Origin: Nitrospirota bacterium | Lineage (GTDB): Bacteria; Nitrospirota; Thermodesulfovibrionia; UBA6902 | Direction: 5' to 3' | Length of the DNA: 64,000 nt | Assembly (NCBI GenBank): GCA_016213935.1 | Contig: JACQZG010000045.1 | Span: 18,801 to 82,800, forward strand | Translations under genes and position numbers: made by a program | In this document: positions 18,354-26,968 of the stretch, one piece after another | Layout of the letters: each line of letters begins with the position of its first letter | How positions within the stretch are numbered: the first letter of the stretch is position 1 | Notes under the pieces: generated by a model | Database searches by the model: none | Seen by the model: only the letters and a program-made list of their open reading frames with translations | Told to the model about the DNA's origin: nothing

Positions 18354-19487
18354 TCAAACATCTTCAGGCTTCTTCATGACGCAAAGGTTTTTGCCTATCT
18401 CAAGCTCTTTCTTCTTTGCCTCGTCCGGAGATATGAGGCCGAGGTTTGCCTTTTGCATCTCCTCATAACTCCCGGGGTTTTTCGGCAGGCTCTCCAAAAT
18501 GTACATTATGAAATCCCTTTCTTCCGTAAGGCTGAAGAGTTTGCTGCCGCGCCTCACCTCCCCCAGCGTGAGAGAGACGACGCCGTTGTCATCCTGCTCC
18601 TTTATCGAATCCGCGTGCGAAGGCAGGATAATTATATCGTCGCCGAGGTTTTTGAGCTTTCTGAAGAGCGTATCGTACAGCATGCCTGCCCATTCTTCAG
18701 CCTTGCCTCCGAGGTCAGGCCGCCCCATGTCGGTCTTCATGATAGTGTCGCCCGTGAAAAGGTATCTTCCGTTTAAGAGGAGGCTTGTGATGCCGGGGGT
18801 GTGGCCGGGGGTGTGTATGGCAAAGAACCTGTTGCCGCCTGCTTTTATCTCCATGCCGTCTCGAAGATGTTCAAAGCTGAATGTCGCGCCTTCAGCGTCT
18901 ATGGGATTCATGAAAAACCCTGCGCCGGCCTTCCGCGCCAGATCTCTTCCTCCTGATATATGGTCTGCGTGAAGGTGCGTGTCAATGACACGCGTAATCT
19001 TCGCGCCTGATGAATCGGTAAAAGCGATAATCTTTTCAATGTGCCTGTTCGCGTCTATGACAAAGGCGTCGCCTCCTGAAACCACAACATGAGTCATGCA
19101 GCCTCTCGCTGTCCTGTATATCTGGTAAATGAGCGGAGAATCGGTTACTTTGTGTATCTCATAATACTCGCTCCATGAGTCCATGCCGCCTTCGAGGTTC
19201 ACCGCGTTGTATCCTTTATCAGTAAGAAGCTCTGCCGTGTAACGGGACGAATCCCCGTGAGCGCAGACCGTGATTATCTCTTTATCTTTCGGGAAATGAT
19301 CCATATGGCGGTCTTCTTCCCCGACAAAATCTATCTGGGAAATATTCAGGGCGGGAAAATCTTCTCTTCCCTCTATTCTCCATGCCTTATATTCGTCTTC
19401 ATTCCTCAGGTCAAAGAGAAACTCGACCTTCTTATCATCAAGCCGCCTCTTAAGCTCAGCAGGGGATATGCTTTTTGTATCTGCCAT
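18354..19487 (-). CDS. Rhodanese/metallo-beta-lactamase fusion, persulfide-dioxygenase-like
   Basis: Residues 1-110 are a rhodanese domain with an active-site loop CAHGDSS (C75). From about 118 a metallo-beta-lactamase fold follows with THLHADHISGG (H171, H173, D175, H176), a HTPGHTPG strand, GDTIM and PSHAD. This matches ETHE1-type persulfide dioxygenases, which oxidise glutathione persulfide to sulfite in sulfide detoxification. Here the rhodanese is N-terminal, the reverse of CstB-type fusions. GGAG precedes the ATG by about 8 bases. It is adjacent to an alkD remnant on the same strand. Sulfur metabolism is consistent with two TauE/SafE exporters elsewhere in the window. Confidence 0.88.
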   Translation of the reverse strand: MADTKSISPAELKRRLDDKKVEFLFDLRNEDEYKAWRIEGREDFPALNISQIDFVGEEDRHMDHFPKDKEIITVCAHGDSSRYTAELLTDKGYNAVNLEGGMDSWSEYYEIHKVTDSPLIYQIYRTARGCMTHVVVSGGDAFVIDANRHIEKIIAFTDSSGAKITRVIDTHLHADHISGGRDLARKAGAGFFMNPIDAEGATFSFEHLRDGMEIKAGGNRFFAIHTPGHTPGITSLLLNGRYLFTGDTIMKTDMGRPDLGGKAEEWAGMLYDTLFRKLKNLGDDIIILPSHADSIKEQDDNGVVSLTLGEVRRGSKLFSLTEERDFIMYILESLPKNPGSYEEMQKANLGLISPDEAKKKELEIGKNLCVMKKPEDV

Positions 19488-19497
19488 TCTATTCTCC

Positions 19498-19933
19498 TTA
19501 TAAGTATTTTACTCTTTTTTCTTCAGGCATCTTTTCAATAGCGTAACGGAGCATGGTACGCGGCATCTTTGATAAATGCTTTTTAAAAAATCCTTCGGCT
19601 GTTTATATGGCGGGTATTCTTTAAATAGAGCTTAAATATCTTCTCCCTGCCAGCATTGCCTGATTTTTTATAAATATCTACAAGGCTGAGGAGAGCAAAT
19701 AAACGCTCTTCGTGAAATTCTGATGACAGGAGTTTCACGCAGTCATCGATCATTATCCCGCGATGCTGCTTTACTATCTTCCGAATCATGGGCACTCGCA
19801 AGCCGAGAAATCTGTCGCCTTCCGCGTATTCACCCTTGCCGGTCTTAAAGTATCTCTGCGAATGCTCAGCGATCTCCCTCTCCCCGCATCTGCGCAATTC
19901 CTGCTGTATGTTACTGACAGTTTCTGTTCCCAT
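19498..19933 (-). pseudogene. DNA alkylation repair protein (AlkD-like), internally deleted
   Basis: The frame from ATG 19933 gives an AlkD start (HSQRYFKTGKGEYAEGDRFL then LGLRVPMIRKIVKQH and HEERLFALLSLVDIYKKS) but ends at 116 residues with RHINSRRIF where AlkD proteins go on for another 100 or so (usually NNWDLVD). In another frame the sequence at about 19498-19590 reads KKHLSKMPRTMLRYAIEKMP..., the typical AlkD C-terminus, ending TAA at 19498. The middle is missing and the two ends are out of frame. I read this as a gene inactivated by internal deletion plus frameshift. AlkD excises alkylated bases. Confidence 0.75.
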
Positions 19934-19993
19934 GTTTGTTTCTTTTATGGAGGTGTTCTTACTGGTCTTGAGAAATTATAACATGGGGGGTGA
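19925..19993. repeat. Left copy of a ~68-base direct repeat flanking a toxin-antitoxin pair
   Basis: The 69 bases starting in the first codons of the alkD remnant match 20661-20728 at roughly 80% identity, including TCTTTTATGG, GTGTTCTTA, GGTCTTGAG and the end CATAACATGGGGGGTGA. The two copies lie on each side of the DUF433/DUF5615 pair and have the same orientation. Confidence 0.75.
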
Positions 19994-20043
19994 GTTGGTT
20001 TTATGTTCTTGCTAAATAAATCTATTGTTTGATATGATTAAGC

Positions 20044-20262
20044 ATGCTCGACAGAATAACTATAAATCCTGATATTTGCGAAGGCAAACCTGTCATCAGA
20101 AATCTCCGCATCACTGTTGATTTTATCCTGAAACTCTTGGGCGACGCTTACGATGCTGATGAAATCGTCAAGAACTATCCGGAGCTGGAGAAGGAAGACG
20201 TATATCAAGCCGCAAAATACGGGGCATGGTTAGCCAGCGAGAAGACTATTGCCATTGCATGA
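20044..20262 (+). CDS. DUF433-family (VapB45-like) antitoxin
   Basis: This 72-residue protein starts LDRITINPDICEGKPVIRNL, the signature of DUF433 proteins, with IVKNYPELEKEDVYQAAKYGA as the helical C-terminal half. The family is a DNA-binding antitoxin of PIN-like toxins. It overlaps the next gene by four bases (ATGA), the usual coupling for such pairs. The pair sits between two direct repeats, which suggests acquisition or mobility as a unit. Confidence 0.88.
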   Translation: MLDRITINPDICEGKPVIRNLRITVDFILKLLGDAYDADEIVKNYPELEKEDVYQAAKYGAWLASEKTIAIA

Positions 20263-20621
20263 AAATTCTGGCTGACCTGCATATCTCGCCCGAAACAGTT
20301 CTTTTCCTCAAAAGTCTTGGCCACGATACAGTCCGCGTAAATGAAGTAATGCCGCCGACTTCCTCTGACAAAGAAATTGTTCAAGCTGCCATAACCAGCA
20401 ATAGAGTAGTTCTCACACAGGATCTGGATTTTTCAGAGATAATCGCTCTCTCCGGAAAAACCAAGCCTTCGCTCATTTCATTGAGGTTGTCTTCTTCACG
20501 CATCGAACATGTTAATTCTATTTTGGATAAAATATTGCCCATGGTTGAAAACGATATTATGACAGGGGCGATCATATCAGTTGAAGACGAGAGAGTTCGT
20601 ATCCGAAAACTTCCTTTTTGA
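20259..20621 (+). CDS. DUF5615 PIN-like toxin
   Basis: The start at ATG 20259 (overlapping the antitoxin stop) is chosen over the longer frame at 20226. The product (120 residues) begins KILADLHISPETVLFLKSLG and carries VVLTQDLDFSEI, the two acidic clusters of the Mut7-C/DUF5615 PIN-like fold, which are thought to coordinate the metal. It is the likely RNase toxin of the pair. No truncation is seen. Confidence 0.87.
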   Translation: MKILADLHISPETVLFLKSLGHDTVRVNEVMPPTSSDKEIVQAAITSNRVVLTQDLDFSEIIALSGKTKPSLISLRLSSSRIEHVNSILDKILPMVENDIMTGAIISVEDERVRIRKLPF

Positions 20622-20660
20622 AATATTCCTTATTCCTGCTGAATCTTTCTTACTGTTTCT

Positions 20661-20728
20661 TATTCCATGGTTATCTCTTTTATGGCTGTGTTCTTAACGG
20701 TCTTGAGGGATCATAACATGGGGGGTGA
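20661..20728. repeat. Right copy of the ~68-base direct repeat
   Basis: Same orientation as the copy at 19925-19993 and the same 3' end ATAACATGGGGGGTGA. It lies 39 bases after the PIN-like toxin stop, in a 251-base non-coding gap. The left copy overlaps coding sequence of the alkD remnant, so this right copy is probably the duplicate created when the module arrived, or a relic of recombination. Confidence 0.75.
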
Positions 20729-20872
20729 TAGTGATGAAATGGGATTTTTGCTTAGGGATTAGACAACTATCAACAGACAAGTCTGACTCTAATGTATTGC
20801 TTGGTTGACAAATTTATCATTTATTTATAATGTTTCATTAGTAATGCTCTGTCTGGGGAGAAAAAAAGGGGA

Positions 20873-21571
20873 ATGAAGACAAATATATCACTTATTGAAT
20901 TCATAGAATACCTTGGGGATATAGCAAAGAACAACTCTGATCCTAATTCTATTAACCATTTAAAACTACTTAATGAAATTAATAATATTCACAAAATTGT
21001 TACACAATACATTGATCACCGAAACAAACAAAAAAGTACGAATTCATACCGCATTGAAGGTCAATGGCTTAACGATTTGGAAGCAGATTTTTCGGGAAGC
21101 GACCGTGCATGCGCCGTCCTTGGCGGGGCAATTGCGGACGATTATGTAAAGATGCTTTTGAAGAAATATCTGCTTCCGCCGCAAGAAAAGAAAAAAGACA
21201 AGTTGCTTGACCGCTCAAGTCCACTTGAGTCTTTTGCATCCAGAATTGAACTTGCACGACGCCTGAATCTGATCACCAAAGAAACACGCAAATCGCTGGA
21301 CTGGGTTCGAGATATTAGAAATGACGCTGCACACGAGACCGACTTTTCTTTCAGCAATGACTCTGCAAAGGATCGTGTCAGCAATATACTACAAGCGATG
21401 AAGCTTAAAGAAAAGAAATGTCCCCTACTTCTATCTCCGTATGATACACCCAAGGGTCAATTTATTGCAGCGGTCATTATGTTAGTCGCATGTCTTAATA
21501 TCGAGATTGGGGAAACTACCCAAACCCAACATGAACCTACTGATGCTATCAGCAACGCATCGTTCTCTTAA
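20873..21571 (+). CDS. MltR/HEPN-like protein of unknown function
   Basis: The protein has 232 residues with a ribosome site AAGGGGA next to the ATG. The segment about 75-165 (GSDRACAVLGGAIADDYVKM, PLESFASRIELARRLNLIT, LDWVRDIRNDAAHETDFSF) is the conserved core of the MltR (mannitol operon repressor) family. It contains RNDAAH, an RX4H motif as in HEPN ribonucleases. The N-terminal 70 residues are helical and unassigned. It is AT-rich compared with the neighbourhood and lies between two toxin-antitoxin pairs, so a role in RNA-based stress or defence is possible, but no partner gene is adjacent. Confidence 0.65.
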   Translation: MKTNISLIEFIEYLGDIAKNNSDPNSINHLKLLNEINNIHKIVTQYIDHRNKQKSTNSYRIEGQWLNDLEADFSGSDRACAVLGGAIADDYVKMLLKKYLLPPQEKKKDKLLDRSSPLESFASRIELARRLNLITKETRKSLDWVRDIRNDAAHETDFSFSNDSAKDRVSNILQAMKLKEKKCPLLLSPYDTPKGQFIAAVIMLVACLNIEIGETTQTQHEPTDAISNASFS

Positions 21572-21698
21572 TTCATGCTCCAACACCAATGTCAGATCAA
21601 CTATAAAACGGAATTAACGTTAGGTCTTTCATTTTGCTCTTAGCTAAAATTTGTTGAAGATTAATTTTATTGCCATAGAATAGTCATGGATGCTTCAA

Positions 21699-21720
21699 GT
21701 CGGAGAAGATTGCCATTGCG
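21699..21720. repeat. Left 22-base direct repeat beside the RelE/ParE pair
   Basis: GTCGGAGAAGATTGCCATTG plus two bases matches 22338-22359 at 19 of 22 positions in the same orientation. The two copies bracket the antitoxin/toxin pair at 21761-22287. Confidence 0.5.
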
Positions 21721-21760
21721 GGGTGGAAGGGGTAAAATAAAGCAACAAAAGGAGGGCGTT

Positions 21761-21982
21761 ATGGGAACGATCAGTAAAGAGCTTTCAGCGAAGATTAAAT
21801 CTTTGCCGGACAATGAGAAGATTGAGCTGGTGGATTCTATTCTGATGCAGCTTGATAAGCCAGACCCTGAAATTGACCGCATCTGGGCTGAAGAAGCAAA
21901 AAAAAGATGGAAAACATATAAGGCAGGTAAAGTTGAAACCGTTTCTTACGAACAGGTAATGAAAAAACATAGCGCCAGATGA
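21761..21982 (+). CDS. Addiction-module antitoxin (unstable-antitoxin family)
   Basis: The start at ATG 21761 has GGAGG five bases upstream; the longer frame from 21686 begins inside the flanking repeat and is rejected. The 73-residue product begins MGTISKELSAKIKSLPDNEK and contains ELVDSILMQLDKPDPEID, the pattern of the 'putative addiction module component' antitoxins that pair with RelE/ParE toxins. It overlaps the toxin start by four bases (ATGA). Confidence 0.88.
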   Translation: MGTISKELSAKIKSLPDNEKIELVDSILMQLDKPDPEIDRIWAEEAKKRWKTYKAGKVETVSYEQVMKKHSAR

Positions 21983-22287
21983 AGGTTCGTTTCTTAAAAC
22001 CTGCACAAGCTGAAGTTGATGACGCAGTCGCATGGTATGATTCCCAGTCACGCAATCTCGGTACACAATTTTTGGATGATCTTGACCGCGCAGTCAGAAG
22101 AATCGTGGCATATCCCCTATCAAGCACAAAGATCGAAGAAGATCTTCGGCGCTGTCTTTTATCAAGATTCCCATATGGCATAATCTACGGCATTGATTCT
22201 GAAACTGTTGTGGTTATCGCAGTTGCCCATCTGCACAGAGAACCGCGATATTGGATTGACAGACTGCTTGATTCTAAGATCAAATGA
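21979..22287 (+). CDS. RelE/ParE-family toxin
   Basis: This 102-residue protein begins KVRFLKPAQAEVDDAVAWYDSQ and has FPYGIIYGIDSETVVVIAVAHLHREPRYW, the typical RelE/ParE fold with its C-terminal strand and R/H residues. ParE toxins target DNA gyrase and RelE toxins cleave mRNA; which applies here cannot be told by eye. The ATGA overlap with the antitoxin implies coupled translation. Confidence 0.9.
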   Translation: MKVRFLKPAQAEVDDAVAWYDSQSRNLGTQFLDDLDRAVRRIVAYPLSSTKIEEDLRRCLLSRFPYGIIYGIDSETVVVIAVAHLHREPRYWIDRLLDSKIK

Positions 22288-22337
22288 AACTGTCCAGGTT
22301 AAAAATCAGCATATACAACATACTGCTTGCTTTATGG

Positions 22338-22359
22338 GTTGGAGAAGATTGCGATTGTG
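22338..22359. repeat. Right 22-base direct repeat beside the RelE/ParE pair
   Basis: GTTGGAGAAGATTGCGATTG plus two bases, same orientation as 21699-21720 with three mismatches. It lies between the toxin stop and the stop of the convergent PilZ gene. Confidence 0.5.
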
Positions 22360-22365
22360 AAATAA

Positions 22366-22701
22366 CTAATGGGTCAGCCTGAGGCCTCTGATGTACTCTT
22401 CGTAACAGCTTGACCTGTTGATGATCTCGCATCCGAGGCCGTTGAGTTCATTGTATTCGGTGAATTCGTGCGACTCAGCCCTTCTTATGACATTGAACCT
22501 CGCGATGAAGACCTTGTCATTGAGCGCCATATCCACCTCAAGAAGAGTGCCTTCGGGAACATTAAGCCTCGTGCTTATGAAAATGCCGTTCTCCGAGATA
22601 TTCGTCACGACACCGGGATAAGGAGTGTCATTATGCGTAAGCCTCGCGGGCAGCTTCACGGCAACCCTCTCAAACGCCCTTATTTCAGATATTGCTCCCA
22701 T
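22366..22701 (-). CDS. PilZ-domain protein, putative c-di-GMP receptor
   Basis: This 111-residue single-domain protein starts with an arginine-containing segment (FERVAVKLPARL) and has TNISENGIFI, matching the RxxxR...(D/N)xSxxG c-di-GMP-binding pattern of PilZ domains. The first Arg is in place (R12) but the second position of a strict RxxxR is occupied differently (KLPARL), so binding strength is uncertain. It would act as a free-standing adaptor. It precedes no effector gene on its strand; ilvE lies 4 bases upstream and may be co-transcribed. Confidence 0.8.
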   Translation of the reverse strand: MGAISEIRAFERVAVKLPARLTHNDTPYPGVVTNISENGIFISTRLNVPEGTLLEVDMALNDKVFIARFNVIRRAESHEFTEYNELNGLGCEIINRSSCYEEYIRGLRLTH

Positions 22702-22705
22702 GACT

Positions 22706-23620
22706 TTAAATATATGTAAGCCACGAATTATAAGACTTCTCCTCGCCCTTCACAATCCTGAAGAAGAGAGTCTGAAGCTTCTTTGTAATCGGGCCCGGTT
22801 TGCCCGCTCCGATGCGCCTGTCATCCACTTCCCTTATCGGGGTCACCTCAGCCGCGGTGCCTGTAAAGAATGCCTCGTCCGCAATGTAAACCTCATCCCT
22901 TGTGATATCCCTCTCATTAACTTTAATCCTGAGCCTGCCCGCCATCTCCATGATGCTCCTTCTCGTAATGCCTTCGAGAACAGACGGAAGCGGCGGGGTC
23001 ACAAGCTCCCCGTCCCTCACGATAAAGATATTCTGCCCCGTCCCTTCCGAGACCATCCCGCCCGTATCGAGGAAGAGAGCCTCGTCATAACCAGCGGCAA
23101 TAGCCTCGCGCTTCGCCATCGTGGAGTTCACGTAATCCCCGCAGGTCTTGCTCTTTGTCATCGAGACATTCACGTGCAATCTTGAGAAGGATGTTATCTT
23201 CACCCTGATGCCGTTTTTCAAACCTTCATCGCCGAGATAAGCGCCCCACGGCCATGTCGCTATCGCAACCTTTATGGGATTCCCCTTGGGGAACAGCCCC
23301 ATCGCTCCGTAACCGATAAAGACTATAGGCCTGATGTAGCACTCCTTAAGCCCGTTTGCCTTTATCGTTTTTATGATGCCGTCTTTAATCTGATCAGGAG
23401 TGAAAGGCGGTTCTATCTGAAGAATGCGGCACGAATCAGAAAGCCTTTTTATATGCTCGTCAAGCCTGAAGACAGCCGAACCGCTCTTTGCCCTGTAGCA
23501 CCTTATCCCTTCAAACGCCCCCATGCCGTAATGAAGCGTATGGGTCAGCACATGGACATTCGCGTCTTCCCAGTCAACAAGCTTTCCGTCCATCCAAATC
23601 TTTTTTAAGCCCTCAAACAT
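22706..23620 (-). CDS. ilvE: Branched-chain-amino-acid aminotransferase IlvE
   Basis: The start at ATG 23620 is chosen because AGGAGG sits 4 bases before it; a longer frame begins at 23641. The product (304 residues) shows fold-type IV aminotransferase features: [50 protein letters not shown] (with the PLP-binding Lys region) and [13 protein letters not shown]. The usual GGNY around the cofactor is CGDY here, a mild variant. The enzyme interconverts Leu, Ile or Val with their 2-oxo acids using glutamate/2-oxoglutarate in the cytoplasm. Confidence 0.93.
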   Translation of the reverse strand: MFEGLKKIWMDGKLVDWEDANVHVLTHTLHYGMGAFEGIRCYRAKSGSAVFRLDEHIKRLSDSCRILQIEPPFTPDQIKDGIIKTIKANGLKECYIRPIVFIGYGAMGLFPKGNPIKVAIATWPWGAYLGDEGLKNGIRVKITSFSRLHVNVSMTKSKTCGDYVNSTMAKREAIAAGYDEALFLDTGGMVSEGTGQNIFIVRDGELVTPPLPSVLEGITRRSIMEMAGRLRIKVNERDITRDEVYIADEAFFTGTAAEVTPIREVDDRRIGAGKPGPITKKLQTLFFRIVKGEEKSYNSWLTYI

Positions 23621-23683
23621 CTCCCCTCCTGAAAGAACCAAGAAAATAATTAAAATCTATAGTGCATGAAAACAGATTCATTG

Positions 23684-24325
23684 TCAATCCTCCCACCCGT
23701 TTTCACCGAGGAGAGGGACAAAGACGCACGTTGTAGATTCAAAAGTCTCGATACCCGATGCTGTTCTGGTGACCCGCATAAGCACCTGCGAGTGCCTGCT
23801 GCCGACCGGAATCACGAGCCTGCCCCCTTGTTTCAACTGCCCTATGTATGACTCAGGCACCTTAGGCGCGCCTGCTGTCACGATTATGCCGTCATAAGGC
23901 GCTTCTTCGGGAAGCCCGAGCGTTCCGTCGCGGACAAGTATCTTCACATTCATACAGCCTGTCTCACTCAGGATTTTCTCAGCCCTCATCGCAAGCGAGC
24001 CTATCCTCTCGACGGAAAAGACTGTGTGTGCGAGCCTCGAGAGGATTGCGGTCTGATAGCCCGAACCCGTCCCTATCTCAAGAACCTTTTCATCTCCCTT
24101 CAATTCGAGAAGCTCAGTCATAAGCGCGACCATATACGGCTGTGAAATGGTCTGCCCCTCGCCAATGGGGAGAGCGCAGTCGCTGTAGGCCGAGCCTTTC
24201 ATCGCCTCAGTGACAAAGAGATGCCTCGGCACCTCCTCCATTGCAGAGAGCACGCGCCTGTCAAGGATGCCTCTCGGCATTAACTGCGTCTCGACCATTC
24301 TGATGCGTTCAATTTCGTATGACAT
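23684..24325 (-). CDS. pcm: Protein-L-isoaspartate O-methyltransferase
   Basis: This 213-residue SAM-dependent methyltransferase repairs isoaspartyl damage in proteins. It has the family's [20 protein letters not shown] motif, then the SAM-binding [18 protein letters not shown] and [13 protein letters not shown] strands. Length is normal. It belongs to a minus-strand group lipoprotein-surE-FAD dehydrogenase-pcm with short gaps (15 bases from the FAD gene); surE and pcm are a widely conserved stress-survival pair. Confidence 0.95.
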   Translation of the reverse strand: MSYEIERIRMVETQLMPRGILDRRVLSAMEEVPRHLFVTEAMKGSAYSDCALPIGEGQTISQPYMVALMTELLELKGDEKVLEIGTGSGYQTAILSRLAHTVFSVERIGSLAMRAEKILSETGCMNVKILVRDGTLGLPEEAPYDGIIVTAGAPKVPESYIGQLKQGGRLVIPVGSRHSQVLMRVTRTASGIETFESTTCVFVPLLGENGWED

Positions 24326-24340
24326 AAATAATTTCCTGTC

Positions 24341-25732
24341 TTATGTCTCTGTGCCTATCTTCTTCAATATCCCTCTTGCCGCTATTACGCCCGACGCGGA
24401 CGCCTGTATAAGCCCCCTGCTCACTCCCGCGCCGTCGCCGACGGCAAATAGGTTCTCTATCTCTGTCTCGAGGTTATTGCCGAGCTTTATCTGCCTCGAA
24501 TAAAACTTCACCTCAACGCCGTAAAGAAGAGTGTCGCTGCCGTTTACTCCGGGCGCGATCCTGTCCATTGCCTCAAGCATCTCAAGTATGTCCGAGATAT
24601 ACCGGTAAGGAAGAACAAAACTGAGGTCGCCCGGTGCCGCGTCCGAAAGGGTCGGCTTCACGCGCCCCTCCGATATCCTTCTCGGATTAGACCTCCTGCC
24701 CGCGTGAAGGTCGCCGAGCCTCTGAACTATTATCCCTTTGCCTAAAAGGTTCGCGAGATACGCGATGCTCCTGCCGTAAAGATGAGGCTCGTCAAAAGGC
24801 TCTGTGAAATTGGTGCTTACAAGTATCGCGAAATTAGTGTTAGCCGTCTTCTTTTCTGAATAGCTGTGGCCGTTCACTGTCCAGATTCCTTTTACATACT
24901 CCTTGACCACTTCTCCGTAAGGGTTGACGCAGAATGTCCTTGCCCTGTCATTGAACTTGTTTGAAGTGAAGATAAGTTTCGGCTCATAAGCTATCTCGGT
25001 CAACGGCTTAAGAACCTCGGCCGAGAGCTCGACCCTGACGCCTATGTCAACAGGGTTATTGAGAAGAGAAAGATGAATCTCTCTCGCCTGTTCTTCGAGC
25101 CAGAGCGCCCCTTCCCTGCCGGGCGCTATTACGACAAACCTGCCCGCAAACTCCTTTCCGTCCTCTGTCCTGACCCCGGACAACCTGCCGTTATCAAATA
25201 TAATTGAAGTGGCATCGCTTGAGAATTTTATATCAATGCTTGAGTTTAAGGCGAGTTTCATTCTCTTAAGCACCTCGGGGCACCTGTCTGTGCCTATATG
25301 CCGTATCATTGACGGAACGAGCTTAAGATTATTCTCCGAGGCAAGCGCCCTGAGCTTCTCAACCTTTTCAGTATCCCCGCCGTAAACCTTCGGAGGCGCG
25401 CCGTGCCTTACGTATATATCGTCGACATATTTTAAAAGCTCATCCAGTTCCGGGCTCTCCATGTATCTTGAGAGGTTGCCGCCGGTATCTTTTGAGAGCG
25501 TAAGCTTGCCGTCGCTGAAGGCGCCCGCGCCTCCCCAGCCGCACAAGAGGCCGCATTGAGGGCATTCTCTGCAGACGACCCCCTTTTTTTCAGAAGGGCA
25601 TACCCTCTTTTCAATGTCCATCCCTTTTTCAAGAAGAAGGATTTTGAGCCCTCTGCCTGATGAGACAAGCTCAAGGGCGGTGAATATGCCGGCAGGCCCG
25701 GCGCCTACAATAATGACATCGTAATTTTTCAT
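24341..25732 (-). CDS. FAD-dependent dehydrogenase of the COG2509 type
   Basis: The start at ATG 25732 overlaps the surE stop (ATGA) and puts the FAD-binding KNYDVIIVGAGPAGIFTAL at the N-terminus; an ATG at 25741 is possible. The protein (463 residues) has a Cys-rich insert CPSEKKGVVCRECPQCGLLCG, then GWGGAGAFSDGKL, and a C-terminal FAD strand NLFAVGDGAGVSRGLIQA. This matches uncharacterised FAD-dependent dehydrogenases whose substrate is unknown. The four Cys near residues 48-66 may bind metal. It is coupled to surE by translation. Confidence 0.87.
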   Translation of the reverse strand: MKNYDVIIVGAGPAGIFTALELVSSGRGLKILLLEKGMDIEKRVCPSEKKGVVCRECPQCGLLCGWGGAGAFSDGKLTLSKDTGGNLSRYMESPELDELLKYVDDIYVRHGAPPKVYGGDTEKVEKLRALASENNLKLVPSMIRHIGTDRCPEVLKRMKLALNSSIDIKFSSDATSIIFDNGRLSGVRTEDGKEFAGRFVVIAPGREGALWLEEQAREIHLSLLNNPVDIGVRVELSAEVLKPLTEIAYEPKLIFTSNKFNDRARTFCVNPYGEVVKEYVKGIWTVNGHSYSEKKTANTNFAILVSTNFTEPFDEPHLYGRSIAYLANLLGKGIIVQRLGDLHAGRRSNPRRISEGRVKPTLSDAAPGDLSFVLPYRYISDILEMLEAMDRIAPGVNGSDTLLYGVEVKFYSRQIKLGNNLETEIENLFAVGDGAGVSRGLIQASASGVIAARGILKKIGTET

Positions 25733-26496
25733 ACCTTCCATCTCTTTTTGATAAACTCAAGCGCTTTATGGTTCGTCATGTCGAGATGAACCGGCGTCAC
25801 AGAGACATAACCCTCGATGACCGCCGCTATGTCCGTCTCCTCACCCTTCTCCCAGATCGGCGCTCCGCCGCCTATCCAATAATGCCTGTTACCTTTCGGG
25901 TCAGATATCTCCCGTATGGAATTGTCGTAGACCCTCCTGCCCTGCCTCGTGAATTTCACGCCTTTTGATTCAGGCGCGTCAGGAACATTGATATTAAGGA
26001 GAGTATCCTTCGGAAGCCCTTTTTTCAGTACGGCTTCGGCAAACTTAACTGCTGTCTCTGCCGCGGTTCTGAAACGCGAAGGCGTGATGATAATGTCTCC
26101 GCCTGATTGGCGGTCTATCGCAAGCGAGACCGCAATGGACGGAATTCCCAGGAGCGTCCCTTCCATCGCGGCCGCGACGGTTCCCGAATATGTCACATCA
26201 TCGCCGAGGTTCCCTCCGTGGTTTATCCCTGAGACAATGACATCAGGCCGCTCTGCCATCAGCCTGTTTACCCCGATGATAACGCAGTCTGTAGGCGTTC
26301 CGTTCAGCGAATAGCTCCTATTTCCAGTCCTGACAGGTTTTAAAGGCCTGTTAAGAGTGAGGGCATGAGCGACAGCGCTCTGCTCGCTGTCAGGAGCGAC
26401 AACATATACATCGCCAAGCGCCCGGAGCGCCTTTGAAAGAACCTTTATGCCGGAGGATGATATTCCGTCATCATTTGTGACAAAAATAACTGGCAT
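25729..26496 (-). CDS. surE: 5'/3'-nucleotidase SurE
   Basis: The 255-residue protein carries the SurE metal site FVTNDDGISSSGI (D9, D10), APDSEQSAVAHALTL, and ISGINHGGNLGDDVTYSGTV. It dephosphorylates nucleoside 5'- and 3'-monophosphates and supports survival in stationary phase. Its ATG overlaps the stop of the upstream lipoprotein gene (TAATG) and its stop overlaps the downstream FAD dehydrogenase, so these three are coupled. Confidence 0.95.
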   Translation of the reverse strand: MPVIFVTNDDGISSSGIKVLSKALRALGDVYVVAPDSEQSAVAHALTLNRPLKPVRTGNRSYSLNGTPTDCVIIGVNRLMAERPDVIVSGINHGGNLGDDVTYSGTVAAAMEGTLLGIPSIAVSLAIDRQSGGDIIITPSRFRTAAETAVKFAEAVLKKGLPKDTLLNINVPDAPESKGVKFTRQGRRVYDNSIREISDPKGNRHYWIGGGAPIWEKGEETDIAAVIEGYVSVTPVHLDMTNHKALEFIKKRWKV

Positions 26497-26930
26497 TATT
26501 TCATTTTATCAGAAGCGGAGCGCATTATATCGTCCCAGTTCTTCTCTATCTTTAACTTGAGTGCCTTCTTCCCGTTGCTTCCCCTGACAACAACCTTCAC
26601 TGTCTCTCCCCTCGGGTCTATCATTACGCTGCGCTCAACCTGAAGATGCCCGCTGCCGTCAGTACTGTGTTTGAATACGCTGTCTTTCCACCAGTATTCA
26701 ACCAACACCTCTGCGTCAGGCACGGGGCTGCCGCCGCATTTCAGGTCAATGCCTAACACTACCTCAATGTCCCTCTTGATAACTCCTCCGGTGTAACCTG
26801 TTACAGCTTTTATATCGAGGTTTTTTTTGGGACAGTCAACCTCTTTAAGAGGCGGGCCCTGGTTGCATGCCTCGGCAAAAAGCAGGAAAAAGAGAAATAT
26901 GGTTATGTAAAAATATCTGCCGCTCTTCAT
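26496..26930 (-). CDS. Small lipoprotein of unknown function
   Basis: The 144-residue protein begins with a lipoprotein signal peptide: MKSGRYFYITIFLFFLLFAE followed by the modified Cys at C22 (FAEAC). The rest is a compact beta-rich domain (VDCPKKNLDIKAVTGYTGG, VPDAEVLVEYWWKD, TVKVVVRGSNGKKALKLK) reminiscent of an Ig-like or transthyretin-like fold; that reading is an impression. It is the first gene of the surE-pcm group and overlaps surE by one base. Confidence 0.75.
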   Translation of the reverse strand: MKSGRYFYITIFLFFLLFAEACNQGPPLKEVDCPKKNLDIKAVTGYTGGVIKRDIEVVLGIDLKCGGSPVPDAEVLVEYWWKDSVFKHSTDGSGHLQVERSVMIDPRGETVKVVVRGSNGKKALKLKIEKNWDDIMRSASDKMK

Positions 26931-26968
26931 ATTTGTAATCTGAGATTCTTCGCCCCGAAGTATCAGGA

